NCBI RefSeq assembly: GCF_913062585.1
Contig: NZ_CAJXWX010000018.1
Span: 1 to 64,000, forward strand
DNA length: 64,000 nucleotides
Direction of reading: 5' to 3'
Source: an uncultured Sphingomonas sp.
GTDB taxonomy: Bacteria; Pseudomonadota; Alphaproteobacteria; Sphingomonadales; Sphingomonadaceae
The notes beneath the pieces are model-generated. The model saw only the letters and a program-made list of their open reading frames with translations, had not been told where the DNA came from and did not search any database. Both the position numbers and the translations under genes were made by a program. Every line of letters begins with the position of its first letter. Within the stretch, counting starts at the first letter, position 1. This document shows, one piece after another, positions 52,042 through 60,776 of this stretch.

Positions 52042-52161
52042 ATTCCTCCCCTGCAAGGGGAGGTGGCAGGGCGAAGCCCTGACGGAGGGGTGTCGCCCTC
52101 TCGATAGCGGGACACCCCTCCACCAGCTTCGCTGGTCCCCCTCCCCTTGCAGGGGAGGAAT
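52042..52161. repeat. 120-bp MITE-like element with perfect 22-bp terminal inverted repeats
   Basis: ATTCCTCCCCTGCAAGGGGAGG (52042-52063) and its exact reverse complement CCTCCCCTTGCAGGGGAGGAAT (52140-52161). Confidence 0.9.
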
Positions 52162-52165
52162 AAAA

Positions 52166-52196
52166 AAAGGGCGGCCCCAGCGGAGCCGCCCTTCCC
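52166..52196 (-). terminator. Rho-independent terminator for sodB
   Basis: GGGCGGC-cccagcgga-GCCGCCC preceded by AAAAAAA on plus strand (T-run on minus). Confidence 0.85.
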
Positions 52197-52221
52197 TTAT
52201 CCGAACCGGAAAGCCGCGAAG

Positions 52222-52833
52222 TTACGCGACCGCCGCCTCATACCGGCGACCGGCCTCGTCCCAGTTCACGACGTCCCACCAGGCCTTCAGATAGCCCGGA
52301 CGGTCGTTCATGTACGTCAGGTAATAGGCGTGCTCCCACACGTCGTTACCCAGGATCGGCGTGCCCTTGTCGGCGACGACGTCCATCAGGGGGTTGTCCT
52401 GGTTCGGGGTCGAGGTGACCTTCAGCTTGCCCTCGGCATCCGCGATCACCCAGGCCCAGCCCGAACCGAACTGGCCCGCGCCCTTGGTGTTGAACTCGTC
52501 CTTCAGCTTGTCGAGACCGCCGAACGCCTCGATCGCCTCGGCCAGCTTGCCCGAGGGCTGGGTGGTGCCGGGCTTGGTCATGATCTTCCAGAAGAAGTCA
52601 TGGTTCCAGAAACCGCCGCCATTGTTGCGGACGACCGCCGGGGCCGACGAGATGCTCGCCAGGATGTCCTCGATCGACTTGCCCTGAAGCGACGAGTCCG
52701 CCGCAATGGCCTCGTTCAGCTTGTTCGTGTAGGCGGCATGGTGCTTGTCGTGGTGGAAGGTCATCGTCTCCTTGGAGATGACCGGCTCCAGCGCGTCATA
52801 GTCGTACGGAAGGGGCGGCAGTTCGAAAGCCAT
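52222..52833 (-). CDS. sodB: Superoxide dismutase, Fe/Mn family
   Basis: MAFELPPLPYDYDALEPVISKETMTFHHDKHHAAYTNKLN ... WEHAYYLTYMNDRPGYLKAWWDVVNW. Confidence 0.95.
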   Translation of the reverse strand: MAFELPPLPYDYDALEPVISKETMTFHHDKHHAAYTNKLNEAIAADSSLQGKSIEDILASISSAPAVVRNNGGGFWNHDFFWKIMTKPGTTQPSGKLAEAIEAFGGLDKLKDEFNTKGAGQFGSGWAWVIADAEGKLKVTSTPNQDNPLMDVVADKGTPILGNDVWEHAYYLTYMNDRPGYLKAWWDVVNWDEAGRRYEAAVA

Positions 52834-52899
52834 CGTGAATGCTCCTTTGGGGTTTGCCTGTGGCAACGCCGGACGCCCCAAATGGCTCCCCGCGCGCGG

Positions 52900-53937
52900 T
52901 TACGCAACCGTTCCGATCAGATCATGGCGACGAAGCGCATGGCGAAGCTGATCGTAGCTCAGGCCCAGCGCTTCGGCGGTGGTGCGCTGGTTGAAGCGGT
53001 TGTCGGCCAGCGCCTTGGTCAGCAGCTCGCGCTCGAACCGGGCGACCCGCGACTTGAAGTCGGACGGCCCGACATCGCAGGCCGCCACCTCGTCGCCGTC
53101 GCTCATGGGCGCAGACGCGCCGAGCTGTTCACTTTTCGCGGCAGCGGGCGACTGGCCCTGCGGGCGATAGGGCGAGCGGAAGGGGTCGATCTCGATCGCG
53201 TCGACCGGCCCTTCCCTGTCCCAGCGATAGACGGCGCGCTCGACCACATTGCGCAGCTCGCGGACATTGCCGGGCCAGCGATGCTCCATCAGCGCATCGG
53301 TCGCCGCCGCTCCGAAGCCGGGCCAGTCGTTCCAGCCGATCTCGGCCGCCATGCGCCGCCCGAAATGATTGGCCAGCACCATGATGTCGCTCTTGCGCGC
53401 GCGAAGCGGCGGCAGCGTCACCACCTCGAAACACAGCCGATCGAGCAGGTCGGCGCGAAACTGATGCGCGGCGACCTTGTCGGGCAGATGCTCGTTGGTC
53501 GCCGCCACGATACGGACATCGACGCGCAGAGGCCGCGACGAGCCGATCCGCGTCACCTCGCCATATTCGACCGCGCGCAGCAGCCGGTCCTGCGCCGCCA
53601 TCGACAGCGTGCCGAGTTCGTCCAGGAACAGCGTGCCACCATTGGCTTCCTCGAACCGCCCCGCCCGCGCCTTGGTCGCGCCGGTAAAGGCGCCCGCCTC
53701 ATGGCCGAACAGTTCGGCCTCGATCAGTGTTTCGGGAAGCGCCGCACAGTTCATGATGACCAACGGCTGATCCCAGCGCCCGCTCAGGCGGTGGAGGCGT
53801 TCAGCGACCAGTTCCTTGCCAGTCCCGCGCTCGCCGATGACCAGCACCGGGCGGTCGAGCGCGGCCGCGCGGCTGGCGCGTTCCAGCGCATCCAGAAAGG
53901 CCCCCGACTGGCCGATGACCTGACTCGTTCGCTCCAT
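52900..53937 (-). CDS. pspF: Sigma-54-dependent psp operon activator PspF
   Basis: [58 protein letters not shown]; no receiver domain; divergent from psp genes. Confidence 0.93.
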   Translation of the reverse strand: MERTSQVIGQSGAFLDALERASRAAALDRPVLVIGERGTGKELVAERLHRLSGRWDQPLVIMNCAALPETLIEAELFGHEAGAFTGATKARAGRFEEANGGTLFLDELGTLSMAAQDRLLRAVEYGEVTRIGSSRPLRVDVRIVAATNEHLPDKVAAHQFRADLLDRLCFEVVTLPPLRARKSDIMVLANHFGRRMAAEIGWNDWPGFGAAATDALMEHRWPGNVRELRNVVERAVYRWDREGPVDAIEIDPFRSPYRPQGQSPAAAKSEQLGASAPMSDGDEVAACDVGPSDFKSRVARFERELLTKALADNRFNQRTTAEALGLSYDQLRHALRRHDLIGTVA

Positions 53938-54036
53938 TCCCAACAGGTGGCGGAATTTCCCAAGCCTTGGCAAGGGCGCAATCGTTGTCGCAACGCAACT
54001 ATTTCACAAAACATTGATTTTACGTCTTTTTTGAAA

Positions 54037-54054
54037 TTGGCACGCCCCCTGCAA
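54037..54054 (+). promoter_or_regulatory. Sigma-54 (-24/-12) promoter of psp operon
   Basis: TTGGCACGCCCCCTGCAA, GG-N10-GC spacing (GG 54039-54040, GC 54051-54052). Confidence 0.9.
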
Positions 54055-54112
54055 TGCTATCGACATCCCGCCACCGAGCGGACCGAAACAAAGATATCAG
54101 GGAGTTTCCACC

Positions 54113-54259
54113 ATGTTCGCCACCGACATCACCCGCCAGATCGCCGCCATCGCCTGCACCGTCGTGATGAGCGCCACCTGCCTGCTGGGCGCCCTCGCCC
54201 CCGCGCATGTCGCCACCACCACGGCCCCGGTTGCAGCGATCGAGGCGCCGATCGCATAA
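54113..54259 (+). CDS. 48-aa putative membrane/secreted peptide, first ORF after the psp promoter
   Basis: ATG preceded by GGGAG; translates MFATDITRQIAAIACTVVMSATCLLGALAPAHVATTTAPVAAIEAPIA; below the ORF-track length cutoff. Confidence 0.65.
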   Translation: MFATDITRQIAAIACTVVMSATCLLGALAPAHVATTTAPVAAIEAPIA

Positions 54260-54288
54260 TCACGCATTCCGCCATCAAGGAGTATCCG

Positions 54289-54957
54289 ATGGGCATTTTC
54301 TCCCGCACCCGCGACATCGTCGCCGCCAACTTCGCCGACCTTCTGGACAAGGCGGAAGACCCCGCGAAGATGATCCGCATGATCATCCTCGAAATGGAGG
54401 AAACGCTTGTCGAGGTGCGCGCCTCCGCCGCCCGCACGATCGCCGACCAGAAGGAAATCCGCCGCCACATCGCCAAGCTGGACCAGTTGCAGGACAGCTG
54501 GACCGAAAAGGCCGAGCTCGCGCTGTCGAAGGACCGCGAGGACCTGGCCAAGGCCGCGCTGATCGAGCGTCAGAAAGCCGCCGACATGGCCGACCAGTTG
54601 AAGGCGGAAGTCCAGGTGCTCGACGATGCGCTTCGTGCCTCGGAAGAGGACATCGCCAAGCTGCAGAACAAGCTGCGCGAGGCGCGGACCAAGCAGAATG
54701 CGGTCCAGACCCGTCTGGAAAGCGCCAACAACCGCTATCGCCTGCGCGAGATGTGGAACGGTCCCAAAACGCATGACGCGTTCAGCCGCTTCGACATGCT
54801 GGAGCGCAAGGTGGACGAGGCCGAGGGTCGCGCCGAGGCGCTGGGCCTGGGCGCCAGCCCGAAGACGCTCGAAGAAGAGATCGCCGAACTGCGCGCCTCG
54901 GACCGGGTCGATGCCGAACTCGCCGCGCTCAAGGCGCGCCTGAACAAGGGGGAATGA
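54289..54957 (+). CDS. pspA: Phage shock protein A
   Basis: MGIFSRTRDIVAANFADLLDKAEDPAKMIRMIILEMEETLVEVRASAARTIADQKEIRRHI. Confidence 0.97.
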   Translation: MGIFSRTRDIVAANFADLLDKAEDPAKMIRMIILEMEETLVEVRASAARTIADQKEIRRHIAKLDQLQDSWTEKAELALSKDREDLAKAALIERQKAADMADQLKAEVQVLDDALRASEEDIAKLQNKLREARTKQNAVQTRLESANNRYRLREMWNGPKTHDAFSRFDMLERKVDEAEGRAEALGLGASPKTLEEEIAELRASDRVDAELAALKARLNKGE

Positions 54958-54958
54958 G

Positions 54959-55252
54959 ATGGAAGGTGTTGCTGTCCCCTTCGTCCTCTTCGTATCGCTC
55001 TTCATCGCGCTGCCTTGGCTGATCCTGCACTATGTCACCAAGTGGAAGCAGGCGCCGAAGATCACCCATGAGGACGAGCAGCTGCTGGACGAACTTCATA
55101 TGCTCGCCCGGCGACTTGAAGATCGGCTTCACACCGTCGAGCGGATCGTCGCCGCCGACAATCCCAACTTCAAACCCGGCCTGTCGCAGTCCGAATGGCG
55201 CTCCGAAAGCCGCCTCGGCCAGCACGACTACAGCCTTGATCGGAGGAATTGA
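54959..55252 (+). CDS. pspB: Phage shock protein B
   Basis: FVLFVSLFIALPWLILHYVTKWKQAPKITHEDEQLLDELHMLARRLEDRLHTVERI. Confidence 0.92.
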   Translation: MEGVAVPFVLFVSLFIALPWLILHYVTKWKQAPKITHEDEQLLDELHMLARRLEDRLHTVERIVAADNPNFKPGLSQSEWRSESRLGQHDYSLDRRN

Positions 55253-55253
55253 G

Positions 55254-55637
55254 ATGACCGCCAGCCGCACCAATTTCTACCTCGACAAGCAGAATGCCAA
55301 GTTCAAGGGCGTCTGTTCGGGCATCGCCGACTATACCGGCGTGGACGTGATGTGGATCCGTGTCGCCGCGGTCCTGCTGACCATCTCCGGCGTGGGCATG
55401 CCCTGGGTTCCCCTCGCCTATATGCTGATCGCCTGGATGGCGACGGCCAGGCCGATCGGGCTGTACCAGTCGGATGAGGACGCCAAATTCTGGCAGGGCG
55501 TGCGCAGCAATCCGCGCCGCTCGACCGCCGAGGTCCGCTCGAAGTTCCGCGATCTCGACCGTCGCCTCGCCGATATCGAGCTGCATTATACCAGCCGCAA
55601 CCGCCAGCTGGCCGACGAGATCGACAGCCTGCGCTGA
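55254..55637 (+). CDS. pspC: Phage shock protein C
   Basis: TNFYLDKQNAKFKGVCSGIADYTGVDVMWIRVAAVLLTISGVGMPWVPLAYMLIAWMA. Confidence 0.93.
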   Translation: MTASRTNFYLDKQNAKFKGVCSGIADYTGVDVMWIRVAAVLLTISGVGMPWVPLAYMLIAWMATARPIGLYQSDEDAKFWQGVRSNPRRSTAEVRSKFRDLDRRLADIELHYTSRNRQLADEIDSLR

Positions 55638-55676
55638 TCGCCCGGCCGCATCACAATCTGAAGGGGAGTAAGGATC

Positions 55677-55973
55677 ATGGCATGGGGAGGACCGGGTTTC
55701 GTCCTGGCGATCATCGCGATGTCGACGATCGGTTGGGTCGTCACCACCTGGATCCGCGCAAAGCACGGATACAGCCTGGACGGTGAATGGGGCGGCATGG
55801 TCGGCAAGACCGGCATGGCCGACGAACGCAAGGTCGAACTGCTGACCGCCGAGAACCAGAAGCTGGTCGGCCAGGTCTCGCGCCTCGAAGAGCGGATCGC
55901 GGTGCTGGAGCGCATCGCCACCGACCCCGCCGAGCGGACCGCGCGCGAAATCGACGCGCTGCGCGATCGCTGA
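55677..55973 (+). CDS. Small membrane protein with C-terminal coiled coil, PspB-like motif (psp operon)
   Basis: N-terminal TM, then RLEERIAVLERIATDPAERTAREIDALRDR. Confidence 0.8.
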   Translation: MAWGGPGFVLAIIAMSTIGWVVTTWIRAKHGYSLDGEWGGMVGKTGMADERKVELLTAENQKLVGQVSRLEERIAVLERIATDPAERTAREIDALRDR

Positions 55974-55982
55974 GGGAAGGGA

Positions 55983-56273
55983 ATGATGAACAATACCGCT
56001 CTTCTGATCCCCATCATGGGCATCAGCTGCGGCTTGGTCGCCATCATCGGCGGCGTTTTTGTCCGGCCTTGGTTCAAGTATCGCGAAAAGCAGCTGGCCA
56101 CCGAAGCCTCGATGGTCGCGGAAAAGGCGGCGCAATATGCCGCCCAGACCGAGAAGCTGGAACAGCGGGTACGGGTATTGGAGCGGATCATCACCGATCG
56201 CGGCCTGGCGCTGAGCGACGAGATCGACGGCCTGCGGGACCTGCGCGAAACGCCCGCCCGCATCGAACACTGA
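55983..56273 (+). CDS. Small membrane protein with C-terminal coiled coil, PspB-like motif (psp operon)
   Basis: N-terminal TM, then KLEQRVRVLERIITDRGLALSDEIDGLRDL. Confidence 0.8.
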   Translation: MMNNTALLIPIMGISCGLVAIIGGVFVRPWFKYREKQLATEASMVAEKAAQYAAQTEKLEQRVRVLERIITDRGLALSDEIDGLRDLRETPARIEH

Positions 56274-56300
56274 CAACAAGAATAAAAGGGAGTTACCGCA

Positions 56301-56564
56301 ATGAACGGCGGACAGTTCATGGTCGTCATGATCGTCGCGATCGTCATGATCGCCAGCATCTTCAAGGCCAAGCACAAGCATCGCGGCTCCACAGGCACGG
56401 ACTGGATCGAACAGGCCCGCAGCGAGGGCGCCCGCGACACCCAGGCGCTGCGCGGCGAGATCCAGCAGCTCAAGGAGCGCATCCAGGTCCTGGAGCGCGT
56501 CATCACCGACGAACGCAAGAGCATCGACCTCGACCGCGAGATCGAGCGCCTGCGCGACCGTTAA
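56301..56564 (+). CDS. Small membrane protein with C-terminal coiled coil, PspB-like motif (psp operon)
   Basis: N-terminal TM, then QLKERIQVLERVITDERKSIDLDREIERLRDR. Confidence 0.8.
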   Translation: MNGGQFMVVMIVAIVMIASIFKAKHKHRGSTGTDWIEQARSEGARDTQALRGEIQQLKERIQVLERVITDERKSIDLDREIERLRDR

Positions 56565-56597
56565 GCCAACCATTGATACGGACAGGGAGCCCGGATC

Positions 56598-56837
56598 ATG
56601 ACCGACACCAATCTTTATATCGTCATCGCGACCGCAGGCCTGGCAGGGCTGGCGATGATCGTCACCGCAGGGCTCGCCGGGTGGCGCGGCTGGTTGCAGC
56701 TGAAGAGCCGCGAGTTCGAGCGGACGCATGACATGCCCTATCCGCCCGCCAGCTCGGCGGCGTCGCGGATCGAGATGGCGGATCTGAAGGAGCGGATCCG
56801 CAAGCTCGAAGCCATCGCGGCGGGCGTCGATCTGTGA
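56598..56837 (+). CDS. Small membrane protein, PspB-like motif (psp operon)
   Basis: N-terminal TM, then MADLKERIRKLEAIAAGVDL. Confidence 0.75.
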   Translation: MTDTNLYIVIATAGLAGLAMIVTAGLAGWRGWLQLKSREFERTHDMPYPPASSAASRIEMADLKERIRKLEAIAAGVDL

Positions 56838-57502
56838 GCCGCTTCGCCACCCTTCGCCGATGGACGGCCCGGATCGCGTGTGGCGGCGCGGTCGTCGTCG
56901 CCGGGGTGGTCCATGTCCCCGCCGCGCTCGCCTTTCCCTATCGCGCCGATTTCGGGCGGACGACGGTCCTGTCCGAACGGCCGATAGACCGCGATGCGAT
57001 GCGGCATGTGCTGGACCGGGCCGATCGGCTATTGGTGGCGAGCCCGCTCTACCGGCCCGGACTGTCGCGACAGCTGGTGCTGACCGATGGCGGCTGGCGA
57101 TGGGATATACTGTCGATCGGCGTGCGCACCAGCATCGCTTTTCGTCGCCCCTTTTCCCACGCCCTGATCTTCAACCGAAGTTCGGTGGCGGCGGACCGGG
57201 TGACGAACGGCGCCACGCTGGGCGGCGTGCGAAGCCTCTCGGGCACCATCGCGCATGAGATGACCCACCGTCTGGTCGCCGACCATATCGGCGAATGGGC
57301 CGCCATGCGCCTGCCCGCCTGGAAGCGCGAGGGCTATCCCGACTATGTCGCACACGAAACCAGCATCCGCCCCCAGGACGAGGCGCTGATCCGCCAGCGC
57401 GCCCCGCACGCCCGCGTACTGACCTATTATGAAGGGCGCCGCCGCGTGGCGGCCGAACTGGCGCGAAACGGCGGATCGGTGGACGCGCTGCTCCGGGACT
57501 GA
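56834..57502 (+). CDS. Putative HExxH-type zinc metallopeptidase-like membrane protein
   Basis: GTG start overlapping preceding stop; SGTIAHEMTHRLVADHIGEWAAMRLPAWKREGYPDYVA. Confidence 0.65.
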   Translation: MSRFATLRRWTARIACGGAVVVAGVVHVPAALAFPYRADFGRTTVLSERPIDRDAMRHVLDRADRLLVASPLYRPGLSRQLVLTDGGWRWDILSIGVRTSIAFRRPFSHALIFNRSSVAADRVTNGATLGGVRSLSGTIAHEMTHRLVADHIGEWAAMRLPAWKREGYPDYVAHETSIRPQDEALIRQRAPHARVLTYYEGRRRVAAELARNGGSVDALLRD

Positions 57503-57555
57503 ACGCCCGTCCTCGACCATTGTCGTGACGCGCGGTTCGCGGTAGCGCGAGCGCC

Positions 57556-57957
57556 ATGTCCGATCTTGCCGAAATCCGCGACGAATATGAATTTCTCGAC
57601 GCCGACGATCGCTACCGCCTGCTGATCGACCTCGGCCGCGCGCTGGAGCCGATGCCCGAGGCGCTGAAGACCGATGCGACGCTGGTGCGCGGCTGCTCGG
57701 CCTCGGTCTGGGTCTATCCGACCAAGGGGGATGGCGAAGGCCTGCATTTCCTGGCGGATTCCAACGCGGCGATTACGAAGGGGATCATCGCGCTGGTGCT
57801 GAAGACGGTGCAGGACAAGACGCCGGCGGACATCCTCGCGACCGATATCGAGGGCGAACTGGCGCCGTTCGATTTGCGGAACCAGTTGAGTTCGAACCGG
57901 ACCCAGGGGATTCCGAACATGATCGCGCTGATCCGGGAGACGGCGGGGCGGTATTGA
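57556..57957 (+). CDS. sufE: SufE-family Fe-S cluster assembly protein
   Basis: EIRDEYEFLDADDRYRLLIDLGRALEPMPEALKTDATLVRGCSASVWV. Confidence 0.94.
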   Translation: MSDLAEIRDEYEFLDADDRYRLLIDLGRALEPMPEALKTDATLVRGCSASVWVYPTKGDGEGLHFLADSNAAITKGIIALVLKTVQDKTPADILATDIEGELAPFDLRNQLSSNRTQGIPNMIALIRETAGRY

Positions 57958-57968
57958 TGTGTGGGTTG

Positions 57969-58165
57969 GGGCTCGGTGAGACACCCTGCCCTCCCCCATC
58001 CCCTCCCGCCTGCGGGAGGGGAGCGGCAAGAGGCACGGGCCGGCCTCTTCGACGATCGTCAGCTACTGGGGCACGCTCTGTCGACGTAGGTTCAGGCCAG
58101 CCAGGAAACACGCCCCTCCCGCAAGCGGGAGGGGATGGGGGAGGGCAAGAGGTCTCACCGAGCCC
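57969..58165. repeat. 197-bp MITE-like element with 53-bp near-perfect terminal inverted repeats
   Basis: Left arm 57969-58021 and reverse complement of 58113-58165 differ at about 4 of 53 positions by eye. Confidence 0.9.
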
Positions 58166-58177
58166 GAGCCCAGAGCC

Positions 58178-58474
58178 TCAAGCCCCCCGCCCCAACCGCG
58201 CCGCGATCGCCTCGACATCCTCGTCCGGCGTCACCACCAGCCACTCCCCCGGTCGTCGCCCATCGACCAGCGTCACCGCATTCTTCGGACAAAGCCCCAG
58301 GCATTTGGTCTCGATCACCCCGACCGAGGCCTTGCGCCCCTTGCCGAAGATCCGTCTGAGCGCCTTGGCCAGTGACGTCTTGCCCTTGGGCCCGAAGCCG
58401 CCGCCGACCTTTTTCGAGCATTTGCCGCAGACCAGGACCGTCGTTTCCCATTCCGCCTTGGCGCGGCGGATCAT
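58178..58474 (-). CDS. Thioredoxin-like [2Fe-2S] ferredoxin-family protein
   Basis: VLVCGKCSKKVGGGFG ... VIETKCLGLCPKNAVTLVDG, four-Cys pattern. Confidence 0.8.
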   Translation of the reverse strand: MIRRAKAEWETTVLVCGKCSKKVGGGFGPKGKTSLAKALRRIFGKGRKASVGVIETKCLGLCPKNAVTLVDGRRPGEWLVVTPDEDVEAIAARLGRGA

Positions 58475-59055
58475 TCGGGCTTCCAGCTGCGGCGTTCTTC
58501 GGCCGCGCGCAGGACTTCATAGGCCGCCTGCACCTGCTGGAACTTGGTCGCCGCCTCCGGATCATTGGGGCGGATGTCGGGATGGTTGGCCTTGGCCAGC
58601 CCGCGCCAGGTCGCGCGGATCAGGTCGAACTCGGCGTCCGGCTCCAGCCCCAGCGCATCGAGCGCGCGCATCTCGTCGCGCGAGCGGGTGCCGTCGCCCG
58701 GCCCTGCCCAGGCCTGATGCTTGGACTGGGCGTAACCCGCGCTCGTCCGCCGTTCGGACGCCTCGCGTGCGGCGGCTTCCTCGGCGCTAAGGCCCTGAAA
58801 ATAGTCCCAGCCGCGATTATACTCGGCGGCATGCGCCTCGCAGAAATACCAGCGATCGGGGCTGTTGGGCGATTTGGGTGCGGGACAATTGCCGGGCTGG
58901 TCGCAGCCATGCCGGTCGCAGATGCGCACGGGCTTGGCCTCCCGCGCTGCGCCATAGCTGCGCCAGCGAGGAAAGCCCCAGTCATTGGATCGGGAAGTAG
59001 AACGCGCCACGAGGGTCGATTTAAGCGACTTCGGCGCGGGCGCAAGCATCGACAC
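58471..59055 (-). CDS. J-domain (DnaJ-like) protein
   Basis: C-terminal DALGLEPDAEFDLIRATWRGLAKANHPDIRPNDPEAATKFQQVQAAYEVLRAAEE with HPD. Confidence 0.9.
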   Translation of the reverse strand: MSMLAPAPKSLKSTLVARSTSRSNDWGFPRWRSYGAAREAKPVRICDRHGCDQPGNCPAPKSPNSPDRWYFCEAHAAEYNRGWDYFQGLSAEEAAAREASERRTSAGYAQSKHQAWAGPGDGTRSRDEMRALDALGLEPDAEFDLIRATWRGLAKANHPDIRPNDPEAATKFQQVQAAYEVLRAAEERRSWKPE

Positions 59056-59195
59056 AAGGCTTTGCGGGCCGCACCGTCGAAATGGCGGCGCCGAAATGCT
59101 TGACCGGCAATGGTTCCCTCGTTCATGAAATATCCGTCATCATATATTCATGTCCGACCCGGACATATGCGGACCCTATCGTGTCAGGAGCCATC

Positions 59196-60776
59196 GTGGC
59201 CCAAAGTCGTTCCTTCCTGGCCACCGCAAGAGCGGACGTGCCGGCGTCGATCGTGGTGGCGCTCGTCGCGCTGCCGCTATGTCTGGGTGTCGCGGTCGCC
59301 TCGGGCGCGCCGCCCTTCGCGGGCATGATCGCCGGGATCGTCGGCGGGCTGGTCGTCGGTTTCCTGTCCAAGTCGCCGCTGTCGGTCGCCGGGCCCGCGG
59401 CGGGCCTGACGGTGATCGTGTTCGAGGCGATCGAGCGGCTGCCCAGCTTCCAGGTCTTCCTGCTTGCGGTGGTCCTGGCGGGCATTCTCCAGCTTGCCTT
59501 TTCCTTCACCCGGTCGGGCGTTCTGGCCGAGTTCGTCCCCTCCTCGGTCATCACGGGGATGCTGGCGGCGATCGGCCTGATCCTGATCCTGAAGCAAATC
59601 CCCCACGCCATCGGCTATGACGGCGATTTCGAGGGCAGCTTCGAATATGCCAGCCGGGCGGGCGGCAATACCTTCACCGACCTGTGGACCAGCGTCAGCC
59701 AGGACATCGCGCCCGGCGCGGTGCTGATCGGCGCGGTGTCGCTCGCCTTCCTGTTCTGGTGGGACCATGCCAAGCCGAAGCAAGGCCCGCTGCGGCTGCT
59801 GCCAGGGCCGCTGGTCGTCGTGGTGATCGGCGTGGTCGGCAACATGATCCTGGGCGCGGTGCGGCCCGAATGGCAATTGTCGGGCACGCATCTGGTGCGG
59901 GTGCCGGTCGCCGGCAGCGCGTCGCAATTCATCGGCCAGTTCCAGCTGCCCGACTTCTCCGCGATCGGCCTGGGCGCGGTGTGGACCACCGCGCTGACGC
60001 TGGCGATCGTCGCCAGCCTGGAATCGCTGCTCAGCGTCAAGGCGGTGGACGAACTCGATCCGCGCCGCCGCACCACCGACAAGAATTGGGAGCTGATGGC
60101 GCAAGGCGGCGGCAATATCGTCTCCGGCCTGCTCGGCGGCCTGCCCGTCACCTCGGTGATCGTGCGCTCCTCGGCCAATGTCGATTCGGGCGCGGAGAGC
60201 AAGCTGTCGACCATGCTGCACGCCACCTGGCTGCTGATCTCGGTCGCGCTGATCCCGGTCGTGCTGAACCAGATTCCGCTGGCCGCGCTCGCCGCCGTGC
60301 TGATCGCCACCGGCTACAAGCTGTGCAAGCCCAAGCTGTTCACCGAGCGGTACAAGCAGGGTTGGAGCCAGTTCATCCCCTTCATCGTCACCATCCTGGC
60401 GATCCTGCGCACCGACCTGTTGATCGGCATCCTGGTCGGGCTGGTCGTGGGCTTCGTCTTCGTCGTTGCGCGCAATTTCCGCCCGGCGCTCACCTTCGCC
60501 TGCGACGACGAGGATTGCCTGATCCGCGCGCGGCGCAATCTGTACTTCATCCATAAATACGAGTTGCAGAAGTCGCTGGCCAAGGTGCCGGACGGCGCGA
60601 ACCTGCTGATCGACCTGTCCTCGACCTCTTATGTCGATCTGGACAATGTCGACATCATCAATGCCTTCATCAAGGGCGCGGATTTCCGCGGGATCAGCGT
60701 GATCGTGCGCGGTGACATCGCCGAGCGGACCGCACCGATGATCAATGCCCCATCGACGGGAGTGCGCTACGCATGA
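59196..60776 (+). CDS. SulP-family inorganic anion transporter with STAS-like end
   Basis: GTG start after AGGAG; SFLATARADVPASIVVALVALPLCLGVAVASGAPPFAGMIAGIVGGLVVG...PLSVAGPAAGLTVIV. Confidence 0.92.
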   Translation: MAQSRSFLATARADVPASIVVALVALPLCLGVAVASGAPPFAGMIAGIVGGLVVGFLSKSPLSVAGPAAGLTVIVFEAIERLPSFQVFLLAVVLAGILQLAFSFTRSGVLAEFVPSSVITGMLAAIGLILILKQIPHAIGYDGDFEGSFEYASRAGGNTFTDLWTSVSQDIAPGAVLIGAVSLAFLFWWDHAKPKQGPLRLLPGPLVVVVIGVVGNMILGAVRPEWQLSGTHLVRVPVAGSASQFIGQFQLPDFSAIGLGAVWTTALTLAIVASLESLLSVKAVDELDPRRRTTDKNWELMAQGGGNIVSGLLGGLPVTSVIVRSSANVDSGAESKLSTMLHATWLLISVALIPVVLNQIPLAALAAVLIATGYKLCKPKLFTERYKQGWSQFIPFIVTILAILRTDLLIGILVGLVVGFVFVVARNFRPALTFACDDEDCLIRARRNLYFIHKYELQKSLAKVPDGANLLIDLSSTSYVDLDNVDIINAFIKGADFRGISVIVRGDIAERTAPMINAPSTGVRYA

